Shown here piece after piece: positions 7,870-14,404 of a DNA stretch of 15,242 nt. Numbering within the stretch: the first letter of the stretch is position 1; every line of letters starts with the position of its first letter. The notes beneath the pieces are model-generated. The model was not told the origin of the DNA, did no database searches, and saw only the letters and a program-made list of their open reading frames with translations. This stretch comes from Chloroflexota bacterium (lineage in GTDB: Bacteria > Chloroflexota > Limnocylindria > Limnocylindrales > CSP1-4), in the NCBI GenBank assembly GCA_029858845.1, contig JAOUEG010000019.1:1-15242 (forward strand), given 5' to 3'. The position numbers and the translations under genes were made by a program.

Positions 7870-8687
7870 GCGGTACTCCATGCGGTGAGCTGATCGATGA
7901 GGAGATGGCGGAATCGGGCGGGGTCCTCGCGGTGTGGCGCGTGGCCGGTCTTCGGAAGCACGACGAGACCGGCGGACGGGATCCGCCCGGCGACATCGCG
8001 GGCGCGCCGGACCCCCACGGGGTCGAGGTCGCCGGCGACGACGAGGGCAGGACAGGCGATCGAGGCGAGCCGGTCATGGAGGGGCTCCATCGCCCCCTGT
8101 CCAGCCCCCCGCAGGGAGGCGGCCAGGCCGTCGCTCCGGTTGCGCAGCCGCGTCGCCCGGATGTCATCCCGGACCGCGGCCGGCAGGCGACGCTCGGCGG
8201 CGAACAGCGGACTCGCTTCCCAGCTCGCGACGAAAGCCTCGATGCCCTCGCCCTCGATCCTATCGGCCTGGGCGTCGTCGGCGGCACGCCGGGCCTGCCG
8301 CTCGTCCCGATCCGCGATCCCGGCCGACGGGCTTTCGAGGATCAGGCCGCTGACGACCCCCGGCGCGTCCATGGCCAGCCGGAGCACGATGCGCGCCCCC
8401 ATCGAATAGCCGACGGCGACGGCCGGCGCGGTGCCCAGCCGGCGCAGGACCTCGGCGAGATCCGCGGCCTGCCGCTCGATGGCGTGGCAGGCGGGGTCGC
8501 GCGGCGCATCCGATCGACCGTGGCCCAGCAGGTCCACGACCACGGTGGTATGGCTCCGACGCAGTGCCGGCAGGAAGGCCGACCAGTCCGCGCCGCGACC
8601 GGTGAACCCGTGGACCAGCAGCACGGCCGTTCCGCGGCCGCCGGTCCGGACCTCGTATCGATTGCCCCTGACGAGGATCCGGCTCAC
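7866..8687 (-). CDS. menH: SHCHC synthase (2-succinyl-6-hydroxy-2,4-cyclohexadiene-1-carboxylate synthase)
   Basis: A 273-residue alpha/beta-hydrolase-fold lyase that eliminates pyruvate from SEPHCHC to give SHCHC. The catalytic triad is visible: Ser95 in GYSMGAR, Asp222 in GDLDPVG and His249 in TGHAPH, with the oxyanion segment HGFTG at 26-30. MenH is distinguished from generic hydrolases by the lid segment ESPSAGIADRDERQARRAADD (118-138) followed by W156 and the SPLF phrase (residues 159-162). This is the family pattern of SPG-L followed by E-R-x-x-R and D. The start is GTG 8687, overlapping the menD stop as GTGA. It lies between menD and menB as in enterobacterial men clusters. Because this is a convincing MenH, the second hydrolase domain on MenE is not needed for this step. 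Confidence 0.92.
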   Translation of the reverse strand: MSRILVRGNRYEVRTGGRGTAVLLVHGFTGRGADWSAFLPALRRSHTTVVVDLLGHGRSDAPRDPACHAIERQAADLAEVLRRLGTAPAVAVGYSMGARIVLRLAMDAPGVVSGLILESPSAGIADRDERQARRAADDAQADRIEGEGIEAFVASWEASPLFAAERRLPAAVRDDIRATRLRNRSDGLAASLRGAGQGAMEPLHDRLASIACPALVVAGDLDPVGVRRARDVAGRIPSAGLVVLPKTGHAPHREDPARFRHLLIDQLTAWSTA

Positions 8688-10537
8688 GAGCTGACCCCGG
8701 GTGCGCCCGCCGCTTCCGGTCCGCCTCCTGATGACCGGGCGATCGCGGCCGCCGCCGCCGCTGCCGCCTGCCTGTGCAGCTCCACATTCCGCGGTCTGTC
8801 GGTCCGGAGCTCCAGCACGGTCAGGCCGGACTGTCGGATCGCGTCGCCCAGGGCCGCGGCGAGCGATCGCTCGTCCACCAGCCGATGGCGATGCCCGAGC
8901 CCTTCGACGATCGGTCCGAGCGCGATGCCGTGAGGCGTGCCGAACAGCTGTTCGTAGCGATCGGGCAGCCCGACCCCCGGAGCGATCGTGGCCGCTTGGG
9001 GCAGGAACGAGAAGATCCCGCCGCCGTCGTTGTTGATGACCACGACCGTGAGGGGGACGTCCGCGATCCGCGCGGTGACGAGGGCGCCGAGATCGTGCAG
9101 GAACGAGAGGTCTCCGAGCACGAGCACGACCGGGCCCCGGGCGACGGCTGCTGCGCCGAGCGCGGCGGACATCACCCCGTCGATGCCGTTCGCCCCCCGG
9201 TTCGCCTCGATCCTGATCGCCCGTTGCGTCGTTGGCAGCCAGCCATCGAGGTCGCGTACCGGCATGGAGCTACCGGCCCACACGACGGCATCGTCGCTGA
9301 GGATCTCGGGCAGGAGGGCAAAGGGGGCCCCCTCGAACGGCTCGTCGAGATCGGCCAGCCAGGCGCGCATGGTCCTGTCGGCAGCCGCCTCGGCCGCGAG
9401 CCAGTCGCCCGTCCACTTGCGGCGCTGTACCGCGATCTCGTCGTCGTCGCCAGGCGGGATACGAAGGACGAGGGCCCCTGCGAGGTCGGACGCGGTCGCG
9501 GCGCCGTCCGCATGGACGAATTCGGCCGGGAGAAGGGTCGCCTCGCGCCATCCCGCATCACCGTCGACGACGTAGAGGGCCGGTTGCGCATGCCTGAGCA
9601 GCTCGACCAGGGGCTTGGATGTCGGCATCGCCCCGAAGCGGATCACGAGGTCCGGCAGATGGCGATCGATCCACGGGCCAGGCCTCGCCAGCTGGTCGCC
9701 CCTGGCCAGGACATGCGACAGGTCGTGCGGCCCGGTCCGCATCCCGGACAGCGGGTCGGCGAGGATCGGGTAGCCGGTCGCGACGGCCAGTCCGGCGATC
9801 GCCTCCGCTGCCCCCGAGGTTTCCATCGGACCGGCGACGATCAACCCCCTCGGCGTGGCGGCGATGCGGTCTGCCATGCGGGCAAGATCGGCCCGCGACA
9901 GCCGACGCGGGCCTCGGGTCGCCTCGGAGAACGCGTGCCCACCTGCCGGATCTCCGCGGTCGGGACCCGGGAGCTCGGGCCAGGCGCCCAGCGTGCCCGT
10001 CGGCACGAGCGGTTCGCGGAACGGGGCATTGACATGGACCGGGCCGGCCGGGCTGCCAAGCGCCGTGGCGACGGCGCGACCGGCGACCGAGCGGACGTGG
10101 GCCAGGGTCTCGGGCGTATCGTCCGCCAGCGGCAACTCCGTGGACCACCGCACGTGGCTGCCGTACAGCCGGACCTGATCGATGGTCTGGGGTGCGCCAC
10201 GATCACGCAATTCAGCGGGCCGGTCCGCGGTCACCACCACAAGCGGCACACGCGCGAGAGATGCCTCGACGACCGCCGGAGCGAAGTTCACCACGGCCGT
10301 GCCGGAGGTCGCCAGGAGGACGATCGGCCGCTCGCTGGTGCGCGCCATCCCGAGGGCGAAGAATCCGGCCGATCGTTCGTCGATGAGGACGCGTGTGTCC
10401 AGGCCATCGTGCGCGGCGAGCGCGAGTGCGAGGGGCGTGGACCGTGAACCCGGGCAGATCACGGCTTCGCGGACGCCCGCGCGCACGAGCTCCTCGACGA
10501 ACGCGCGCACGAGGACCGAGAGGGCTTGGGCTGTCAC
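8684..10537 (-). CDS. menD: SEPHCHC synthase (ThDP-dependent)
   Basis: A 617-residue thiamine diphosphate enzyme that decarboxylates 2-oxoglutarate and adds the succinyl semialdehyde unit to isochorismate. Family marks are ICPGSRSTPLALA (residues 27-39), DERSAGFFALG (53-63, with Glu54 as the cofactor-activating Glu), TSGTAVVNFAPAVVEA (78-93), TADRPAELRDRGAPQTIDQ (103-121), NRGANGIDG (446-454), the ThDP/Mg motif GDLSFLHDL (475-483) and INNDGGGIF (501-509). The start is GTG 10537, because its bases overlap the menF stop (GTGA) and GGGAG lies 7 nt upstream. A longer in-frame start at 10603 would add residues with no family similarity. The C-terminal 30 or so residues, after the last expected strand, are an Ala-run plus Gly/Pro tail, probably disordered. 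Confidence 0.95.
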   Translation of the reverse strand: MTAQALSVLVRAFVEELVRAGVREAVICPGSRSTPLALALAAHDGLDTRVLIDERSAGFFALGMARTSERPIVLLATSGTAVVNFAPAVVEASLARVPLVVVTADRPAELRDRGAPQTIDQVRLYGSHVRWSTELPLADDTPETLAHVRSVAGRAVATALGSPAGPVHVNAPFREPLVPTGTLGAWPELPGPDRGDPAGGHAFSEATRGPRRLSRADLARMADRIAATPRGLIVAGPMETSGAAEAIAGLAVATGYPILADPLSGMRTGPHDLSHVLARGDQLARPGPWIDRHLPDLVIRFGAMPTSKPLVELLRHAQPALYVVDGDAGWREATLLPAEFVHADGAATASDLAGALVLRIPPGDDDEIAVQRRKWTGDWLAAEAAADRTMRAWLADLDEPFEGAPFALLPEILSDDAVVWAGSSMPVRDLDGWLPTTQRAIRIEANRGANGIDGVMSAALGAAAVARGPVVLVLGDLSFLHDLGALVTARIADVPLTVVVINNDGGGIFSFLPQAATIAPGVGLPDRYEQLFGTPHGIALGPIVEGLGHRHRLVDERSLAAALGDAIRQSGLTVLELRTDRPRNVELHRQAAAAAAAAIARSSGGGPEAAGAPGVSS

Positions 10538-11952
10538 GGCTCGTCTCCCGGGCGTCCGAGCGCGGATGCCACGGCCTTGAGCTTCATCCGTGACTCCTCC
10601 CATTCGCGGTCGGGATCGGAATCGGCGACGATCCCACAGCCCGCGAACAGGGTGGCCTGCGTGCGGTCGACGACCCCGCTCCTGAGCGCGACCATCAGCT
10701 CCCCGTCACCGTCGGGGCCGAGCCATCCGATCGGTCCTGCGTACCAGCCGCGCTCGAAGCCCTCGTATTCGTCGATCAGGGCCAGCGCGAGGTCGCGCGG
10801 TTCCCCGCCGACCGCCGGGGTCGGATGCAGCCGTTCGGCAAGGGCCAGCAGGCCCTTGCGCTCATGGACCGTACCCTCGATCTCGGTGATCAGGTGCTGG
10901 ACGTGGCGAAGGGTCAGGACGCGGGGCTCCGCGGCGATCTCCAGTCGGCCGGAGATCGGGCCCAGTCGGTCGCGGAGCGCAGCCACGACGACGTCGTGCT
11001 CCTCGCGCTCCTTCTCCGACGCCAGCAGGGCAGCGGCGAGCTGGGCGTCCCCGGCTGGGTCCGCGCCGCGACCCGTGGAACCGGCGATGGCGACGGTCCG
11101 GAACTCGCGCCCATCCGTGCGGATGAGCCGCTCGGGCGTGGCCCCCAGGAACGTCCGCCCGGCGCGCCGGAAGGCGAAGACCGTGCTCTCCGGGGCGGCG
11201 GCCGCAAGCCGGCGCAGCGCGTTTTCGACGTCCAGATCCGCGGGCGAGGCGAGCACGACCCGCCGAGCCAGCACGACCTTGTCCAGCCGGCCGCGTCCGA
11301 CCGCGCCGGCGAACAGCCCGACCGTCCGTCGCCACGACGTCTCGTCCGGCTGTTGATCCACGATGGACATCCGCTGGACGACCGGTCGCGCCACGAGGCC
11401 GCCGGGACCGGGCGTGAGCTCGCGGGCACGCGCAAGGAGCCGCTCGTGAGCTCGGCGGGCGTCGGCCTCCCGGGCCCTGGGTGTCATCGTGGTGATCCAC
11501 GAGCCGCCACCGGTCCGGGCGAGGATCACCTCCGGCAGGACCAACGAGGCGGCGCCGAACGGCTCCCAGACATCGCCCGCGGGCGGCCGTCGACCGGTGA
11601 ATCCGAGCGCCCCGAGAGCCACCGGCCCGACGCCACGCGGCAGGGATGGGTCATCCGGTCCAAGCGAGTCGGCGACCGCCTGCCAGGCGGCGTTGGCGCT
11701 GGCGAAACGAGATTCGCCCTCAGCCTCCACGGACCACGCGTGACCGATGCCGACCATGGCCAGATCCTCGGATGCGCGAAGCCAGAGGACCGCTTCGAGC
11801 CCGGCTTCCACCGCGGCCCAGTAGACGGCGATCGGATCGAACGGCTCGGCGGATCCGGTGGCGGCTGAGAGGTGCGTCGGCTGGATCGTCTCGACCACCC
11901 CCGCGGTCACTCCGGCACCCGGACGTGCCCCCAGGGCATCCACGGCGCTCAT
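10534..11952 (-). CDS. menF: Isochorismate synthase
   Basis: A 472-residue member of the chorismate-utilising enzyme family that converts chorismate to isochorismate, the entry step of the pathway. The catalytic half shows DKVVLARR (224-231, with K225 as the expected water-activating base), FLGATPERLI (268-277), AGSTGRGADP (290-299), HLITEIEGTV (353-362), HPTPAVGG (376-383), RGWYAGPIGWLG (401-412) and the metal-binding end GCGIVADSDPDREWEES (438-454). The N-terminal 200 residues are the weakly conserved MenF/EntC-type half. The start is ATG 11952, overlapping the tetR stop as ATGA, with GGAGG 7 nt upstream. Anthranilate and aminodeoxychorismate synthases share the fold, but K225 and the following menD favour isochorismate synthase. 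MenF and EntC/DhbC are not separable by motif alone; operon context decides. Confidence 0.93.
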   Translation of the reverse strand: MSAVDALGARPGAGVTAGVVETIQPTHLSAATGSAEPFDPIAVYWAAVEAGLEAVLWLRASEDLAMVGIGHAWSVEAEGESRFASANAAWQAVADSLGPDDPSLPRGVGPVALGALGFTGRRPPAGDVWEPFGAASLVLPEVILARTGGGSWITTMTPRAREADARRAHERLLARARELTPGPGGLVARPVVQRMSIVDQQPDETSWRRTVGLFAGAVGRGRLDKVVLARRVVLASPADLDVENALRRLAAAAPESTVFAFRRAGRTFLGATPERLIRTDGREFRTVAIAGSTGRGADPAGDAQLAAALLASEKEREEHDVVVAALRDRLGPISGRLEIAAEPRVLTLRHVQHLITEIEGTVHERKGLLALAERLHPTPAVGGEPRDLALALIDEYEGFERGWYAGPIGWLGPDGDGELMVALRSGVVDRTQATLFAGCGIVADSDPDREWEESRMKLKAVASALGRPGDEP

Positions 11953-12620
11953 CGCGCTGCCTCCGGGAAGGCGCCGGGCGCCGTGGGCGAGGGGAGCCGC
12001 GCGATGCGCTCCTCGGCCACGCCGACGCTCCGCAGCAGCATCGCCCGCAGCGCCGGGTAGGCGTCCTCGAGTCGTTCGGGCTGGTCGGCCTGGAGCCATC
12101 GCCCGACGATCTCGTTGAGGGCCCCGAACCAGGCGATGCTGGTGACCCGCGTGTCGGTGGGCGGGATGACGCCATCGGCGATCGCCTGGTCCAGGTAGCC
12201 CTGGATGAGGATGGCGAACCGCTCGTGGAGTTCGTTGGCCTCCGCCTGGAAGACGCGACCCGCTCCGATCACGTCGAGGAACAGCAGGCGCGCCATCGTC
12301 CGATGGCCGGCGAAGGTCGCGAGGACGGTCCGGATGGCGATCTCGGCCTGGGCGATCGGATCGTCCTCTGCGGCGACGGCGCGCTCGACCTTGGCGACGA
12401 GCTTGTCCGCCGTGGTGCGCATCAGCTCGCGGAAGATCGATTCCTTGGTGGGGAAGTGGAAGTAGACCCCACCCTTCGAGGTCTCTGCGGCGGCGGCGAT
12501 GTCGTCGACGGACGCATCCCGGTAGCCGCGACCCGCAAAGGTCGTGAAGGCGGCGTCGAGAATGCGCTCGCGCCGACTGCGACTCTGTTCCGTCTGATCC
12601 GGCCTGGTGCGCTTGGTCAT
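11949..12620 (-). CDS. TetR/AcrR-family transcriptional regulator heading the men operon
   Basis: A 223-residue regulator. Residues 17-63 form the TetR DNA-binding domain: RRERILDAAFTTFAGRGYRDASVDDIAAAAETSKGG and so on, with the recognition helix region ending in GGVYFHFPTKESIF (50-63). Residues 75-205 are the all-helical ligand-binding and dimerisation domain, which is variable in this family, so the ligand cannot be named. I chose ATG 12620 (MTKRTRP). A longer in-frame start near 12683 would put the operator-like palindrome inside the gene. The stop overlaps menF as ATGA, so this is the first gene of the menaquinone operon, and it most likely represses its own promoter and therefore the pathway. 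The C-terminal tail (about 208-223) is Pro/Ala-rich. Confidence 0.92.
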   Translation of the reverse strand: MTKRTRPDQTEQSRSRRERILDAAFTTFAGRGYRDASVDDIAAAAETSKGGVYFHFPTKESIFRELMRTTADKLVAKVERAVAAEDDPIAQAEIAIRTVLATFAGHRTMARLLFLDVIGAGRVFQAEANELHERFAILIQGYLDQAIADGVIPPTDTRVTSIAWFGALNEIVGRWLQADQPERLEDAYPALRAMLLRSVGVAEERIARLPSPTAPGAFPEAAR

Positions 12621-12652
12621 CTGCCGCCTGGCTCCGAGAGGCTCGTGTGGAT

Positions 12653-12680
12653 GCAACCGACCGACTGGTCGGTCGGTTGC
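12653..12680. promoter_or_regulatory. Probable TetR operator, perfect palindrome
   Basis: A perfect inverted repeat with 13-bp arms: GCAACCGACCGAC on the left and its exact complement on the right, with only the two central bases (TG) unpaired. The core, close to CCGAC-NN-GTCGG, is a common form of TetR-family operator. Its centre lies about 46 bp upstream of the tetR start codon, where a repressor would cover the transcription start of the men operon. The link to the neighbouring TetR protein is inferred from position and symmetry. Confidence 0.82.
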
Positions 12681-12683
12681 CAA

Positions 12684-12712
12684 ACGCTACACCATCCGGC
12701 GCCCAGGCTCAC
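12684..12712 (-). promoter_or_regulatory. Candidate promoter of the tetR-men operon
   Basis: On the minus strand TAGCGT (12689-12684) fits the T-A-N-N-N-T form of a -10 element. A weak -35, GTGAGC (12712-12707), lies 17 bp upstream and matches three of six consensus bases. Initiation about 7 nt downstream would fall inside the palindrome at 12653-12680, as expected for a repressed promoter. Sequence support is weak. Confidence 0.3.
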
Positions 12713-12731
12713 GGCAGGGCAGCGCCGACCA

Positions 12732-12761
12732 GCGCCGCCGCGTACGCCGCGGGTGCGGCGC
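12732..12761. repeat. GC-rich inverted repeat in the divergent control region
   Basis: The arms GCGCCGC (12732-12738) and GCGGCGC (12755-12761) are exact complements. An inner CGCG pair (12739-12742 with 12748-12751) extends the stem, leaving a five-base loop and a three-base bulge. No T-run follows on either strand. It may insulate the two divergent units, or it may be chance in GC-rich DNA. Confidence 0.3.
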
Positions 12762-12843
12762 AGCCTCACTCGGCCTGATGGTCGATGTGCCGATCGGCCC
12801 TGCCGGGCTCATCGTCGTTCCTCGGATTGCCGCCACCCCTCGC

Positions 12844-12868
12844 GGAACCGGTCCGGCACGGTATCGTC
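12844..12868 (+). promoter_or_regulatory. Candidate ECF-sigma-type promoter for the glycosyltransferase
   Basis: GGAAC (12844-12848) and CGTC (12865-12868) are separated by 16 bases. This matches the general GGAAC-N16/17-CGTC architecture of extracytoplasmic-function sigma factor promoters. The element lies about 48 bp upstream of the GTG start codon. The overlapping TATCGT (12862-12867) could alternatively be a -10 for the housekeeping sigma, but no good -35 lies 17 bp before it. Confidence 0.4.
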
Positions 12869-12905
12869 TCCGCGACCACCCGACGCCGCAGGTTCGCAAC
12901 GATCC

Positions 12906-12910
12906 GGAGG
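12906..12910 (+). promoter_or_regulatory. Ribosome binding site deciding the glycosyltransferase start
   Basis: GGAGG lies 5 nt before GTG 12916. It is the only good ribosome site in this open frame, which extends upstream to 12607 without one. It therefore fixes the start at 12916. Confidence 0.75.
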
Positions 12911-12915
12911 CCCAC

Positions 12916-14211
12916 GTGACCGACGCGCTCACGATCGTCTTCTTCCCCGAGGGGGCCTACGGGCCGACCAACAACTGTGCCGGGATCGGGGCCGTCCTCC
13001 GCGGCCGCGGCCATCGCGTCGTGTTCATCCTGGAGGAATCGTTCGCCGGCACCATGGAGGCCCGCGGCTTCGAGGAGCGTCTCATGCGCCTTGGCCCGCC
13101 GCCGGCGGAGCCGGAGGTGCCCGGCCAGTTCTGGATCGACTTCATCCGCGATACCGCGCCGGTCTTCCAGAAGAGCACCCTGGAGCAGCTGGGCGAGTTC
13201 ATCGCTCCGACGTGGCAGGCCCTGATCGATGGGGCCAAGTACGTCGACCCGCGCCTCCGGGAGATCTTCGAGGATGTCGCGCCGGACGTGATCGTCGAGG
13301 ACAACGTCGTCGCGTTCCCCGCCATCGCCGCGAGCGGTCGCCGGTGGGTCCGGATCGTGTCGTGCAACCCGATGGAGATGAAGGACCCGCTCCTCGCGCC
13401 GTTCTCCTCGGGATACGCGGCCGCCGACCGATCGGGATGGGCTGGGTTCCTCGACGAGGTCCGTCGAACCCACGGCGACATGTGGTCCGACTTCGACGCG
13501 TTCTGTCGAGAGCACGGGGACACCGGCCTCACCTACGGCCCGCTCGGACCGGAGTTCATCGGCGAATCGCCGTACCTGAACCTCTACTCGTATCCAGCGG
13601 AGGCCGACTACGAGCGGGCGCGGCCTCTGGCTCCCACGTGGCACCGCCTGGACTCCACGGTCCGTGCCGCGGACGCGACCTGGGACCTGCCGCTGGATCT
13701 GCGCGAACGTGACGGAGCGCTGATCTACCTGTCGCTCGGCTCGCTCGGTGCGGCCGATGTGGGGCTGATGCAGCGACTCGTAGACCTGCTGGCGACGACC
13801 GAGCATCGCGTGATCGTCAGCAAGGGGCCGCTCGCCGACCAGATCACCCTCCACGATAACCAGGTCGGGGAGGGCTTCCTGCCCCAGCCGGCCATCCTGC
13901 CGCAGGTCGACCTGGTGATCACCCACGGCGGCAACAACACGGTGACCGAGGCCTTCCACCACGGCAAGCCGATGATCGTGCTGCCGCTCTTCTGGGATCA
14001 GGTGGACAACGCCCAACGAGTGGACGAGACCGGCTTCGGCCGGCGCCTGTCCACCTATGGCTTCCGTGATGAGGAGCTCACCGATGCGATCGATGAGCTG
14101 CTCGCTGACACCGACTTGGCCCGCCGGCTCGCGGCGATGTCCGCCCGGATCAAGTCGTCATCCGGCACGGTCCGTGCTGCGGACCTCATCGAACGTGTCG
14201 GGTTGGCCTGA
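12916..14211 (+). CDS. GT-B glycosyltransferase, UGT/macrolide-type (GT1-like)
   Basis: A 431-residue two-Rossmann-domain glycosyltransferase. The N-terminal acceptor domain begins MTDALTIVFFPEGAYGPTNN and contains the RGHRVVF strand (31-37). The C-terminal donor domain has LSLGSLG (272-278) and the nucleotide-sugar binding phrase THGGNNTVTEAFHHGKPMI (336-354), then PLFWDQVDNAQRVDETGFG (357-375), a PSPG-like box. Such enzymes transfer a sugar from an NDP-sugar to small lipophilic acceptors. The N-terminal GHxxP motif that usually supplies the catalytic His is not recognisable; the equivalent loop reads EGAYGPTNN. There is no signal peptide, so the protein should be cytosolic. It is divergent from the men operon and is probably a single-gene unit. 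Donor and acceptor are unknown; a link to isoprenoid or quinone metabolism is only positional. Confidence 0.85.
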   Translation: MTDALTIVFFPEGAYGPTNNCAGIGAVLRGRGHRVVFILEESFAGTMEARGFEERLMRLGPPPAEPEVPGQFWIDFIRDTAPVFQKSTLEQLGEFIAPTWQALIDGAKYVDPRLREIFEDVAPDVIVEDNVVAFPAIAASGRRWVRIVSCNPMEMKDPLLAPFSSGYAAADRSGWAGFLDEVRRTHGDMWSDFDAFCREHGDTGLTYGPLGPEFIGESPYLNLYSYPAEADYERARPLAPTWHRLDSTVRAADATWDLPLDLRERDGALIYLSLGSLGAADVGLMQRLVDLLATTEHRVIVSKGPLADQITLHDNQVGEGFLPQPAILPQVDLVITHGGNNTVTEAFHHGKPMIVLPLFWDQVDNAQRVDETGFGRRLSTYGFRDEELTDAIDELLADTDLARRLAAMSARIKSSSGTVRAADLIERVGLA

Positions 14212-14227
14212 GCGCAAGTCGGTGGCG

Positions 14228-14250
14228 CCGCCGGCCAGCTCGGCCGGCGG
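14228..14250 (+). terminator. Strong hairpin after the glycosyltransferase, possible terminator
   Basis: A 9-bp perfect GC stem, CCGCCGGCC (14228-14236) with GGCCGGCGG (14242-14250), and a 5-base loop begin 17 nt after the glycosyltransferase stop. No T-tract follows, so it is an imperfect intrinsic terminator at best. It may act as an RNA-stabilising 3' hairpin instead. Confidence 0.4.
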
Positions 14251-14331
14251 GACATCGGACGAGGACTCGGCCAAGCTCGCGGCGACGGCCCGCGCAAGGC
14301 ATGCGAACGGCGCGTCAAGTGCCCACGCGGC

Positions 14332-14360
14332 GGGACGCGCCGCCGTCGCGGGGCTAGGAT
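14332..14360 (+). promoter_or_regulatory. Candidate promoter of the aldehyde dehydrogenase gene
   Basis: TAGGAT (14355-14360) matches four of six -10 consensus bases. GGGACG (14332-14337), exactly 17 bp upstream, matches three of six -35 bases. It lies in the 193-nt gap after the glycosyltransferase and about 45 bp before the next start codon. Prediction by eye only. Confidence 0.35.
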
Positions 14361-14392
14361 GACGCCACGTCCCATCCGACCACGTCACGTTC

Positions 14393-14398
14393 AGGAGG
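14393..14398 (+). promoter_or_regulatory. Ribosome binding site of the aldehyde dehydrogenase gene
   Basis: A perfect AGGAGG lies 6 nt before GTG 14405. It fixes the start codon and suggests efficient independent translation, unlike the coupled men genes. Confidence 0.8.
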
Positions 14399-14404
14399 CA
14401 ACCC

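Noticed and set aside
10538..10603. Longer menD start at 10603
   Set aside because: The added 22 residues are unlike MenD. GTG 10537 has a ribosome site and the GTGA overlap seen at other junctions.
12621..12683. Longer tetR start at about 12683
   Set aside because: It would bury the operator-like palindrome in coding sequence and add 21 residues unlike TetR N-termini. ATG 12620 fits the family.
12766..14016. A 416-codon minus-strand open frame opposite the glycosyltransferase
   Set aside because: Its composition is that of a mirror of GC-rich coding DNA. The plus-strand frame has clear GT-B motifs and a ribosome site.
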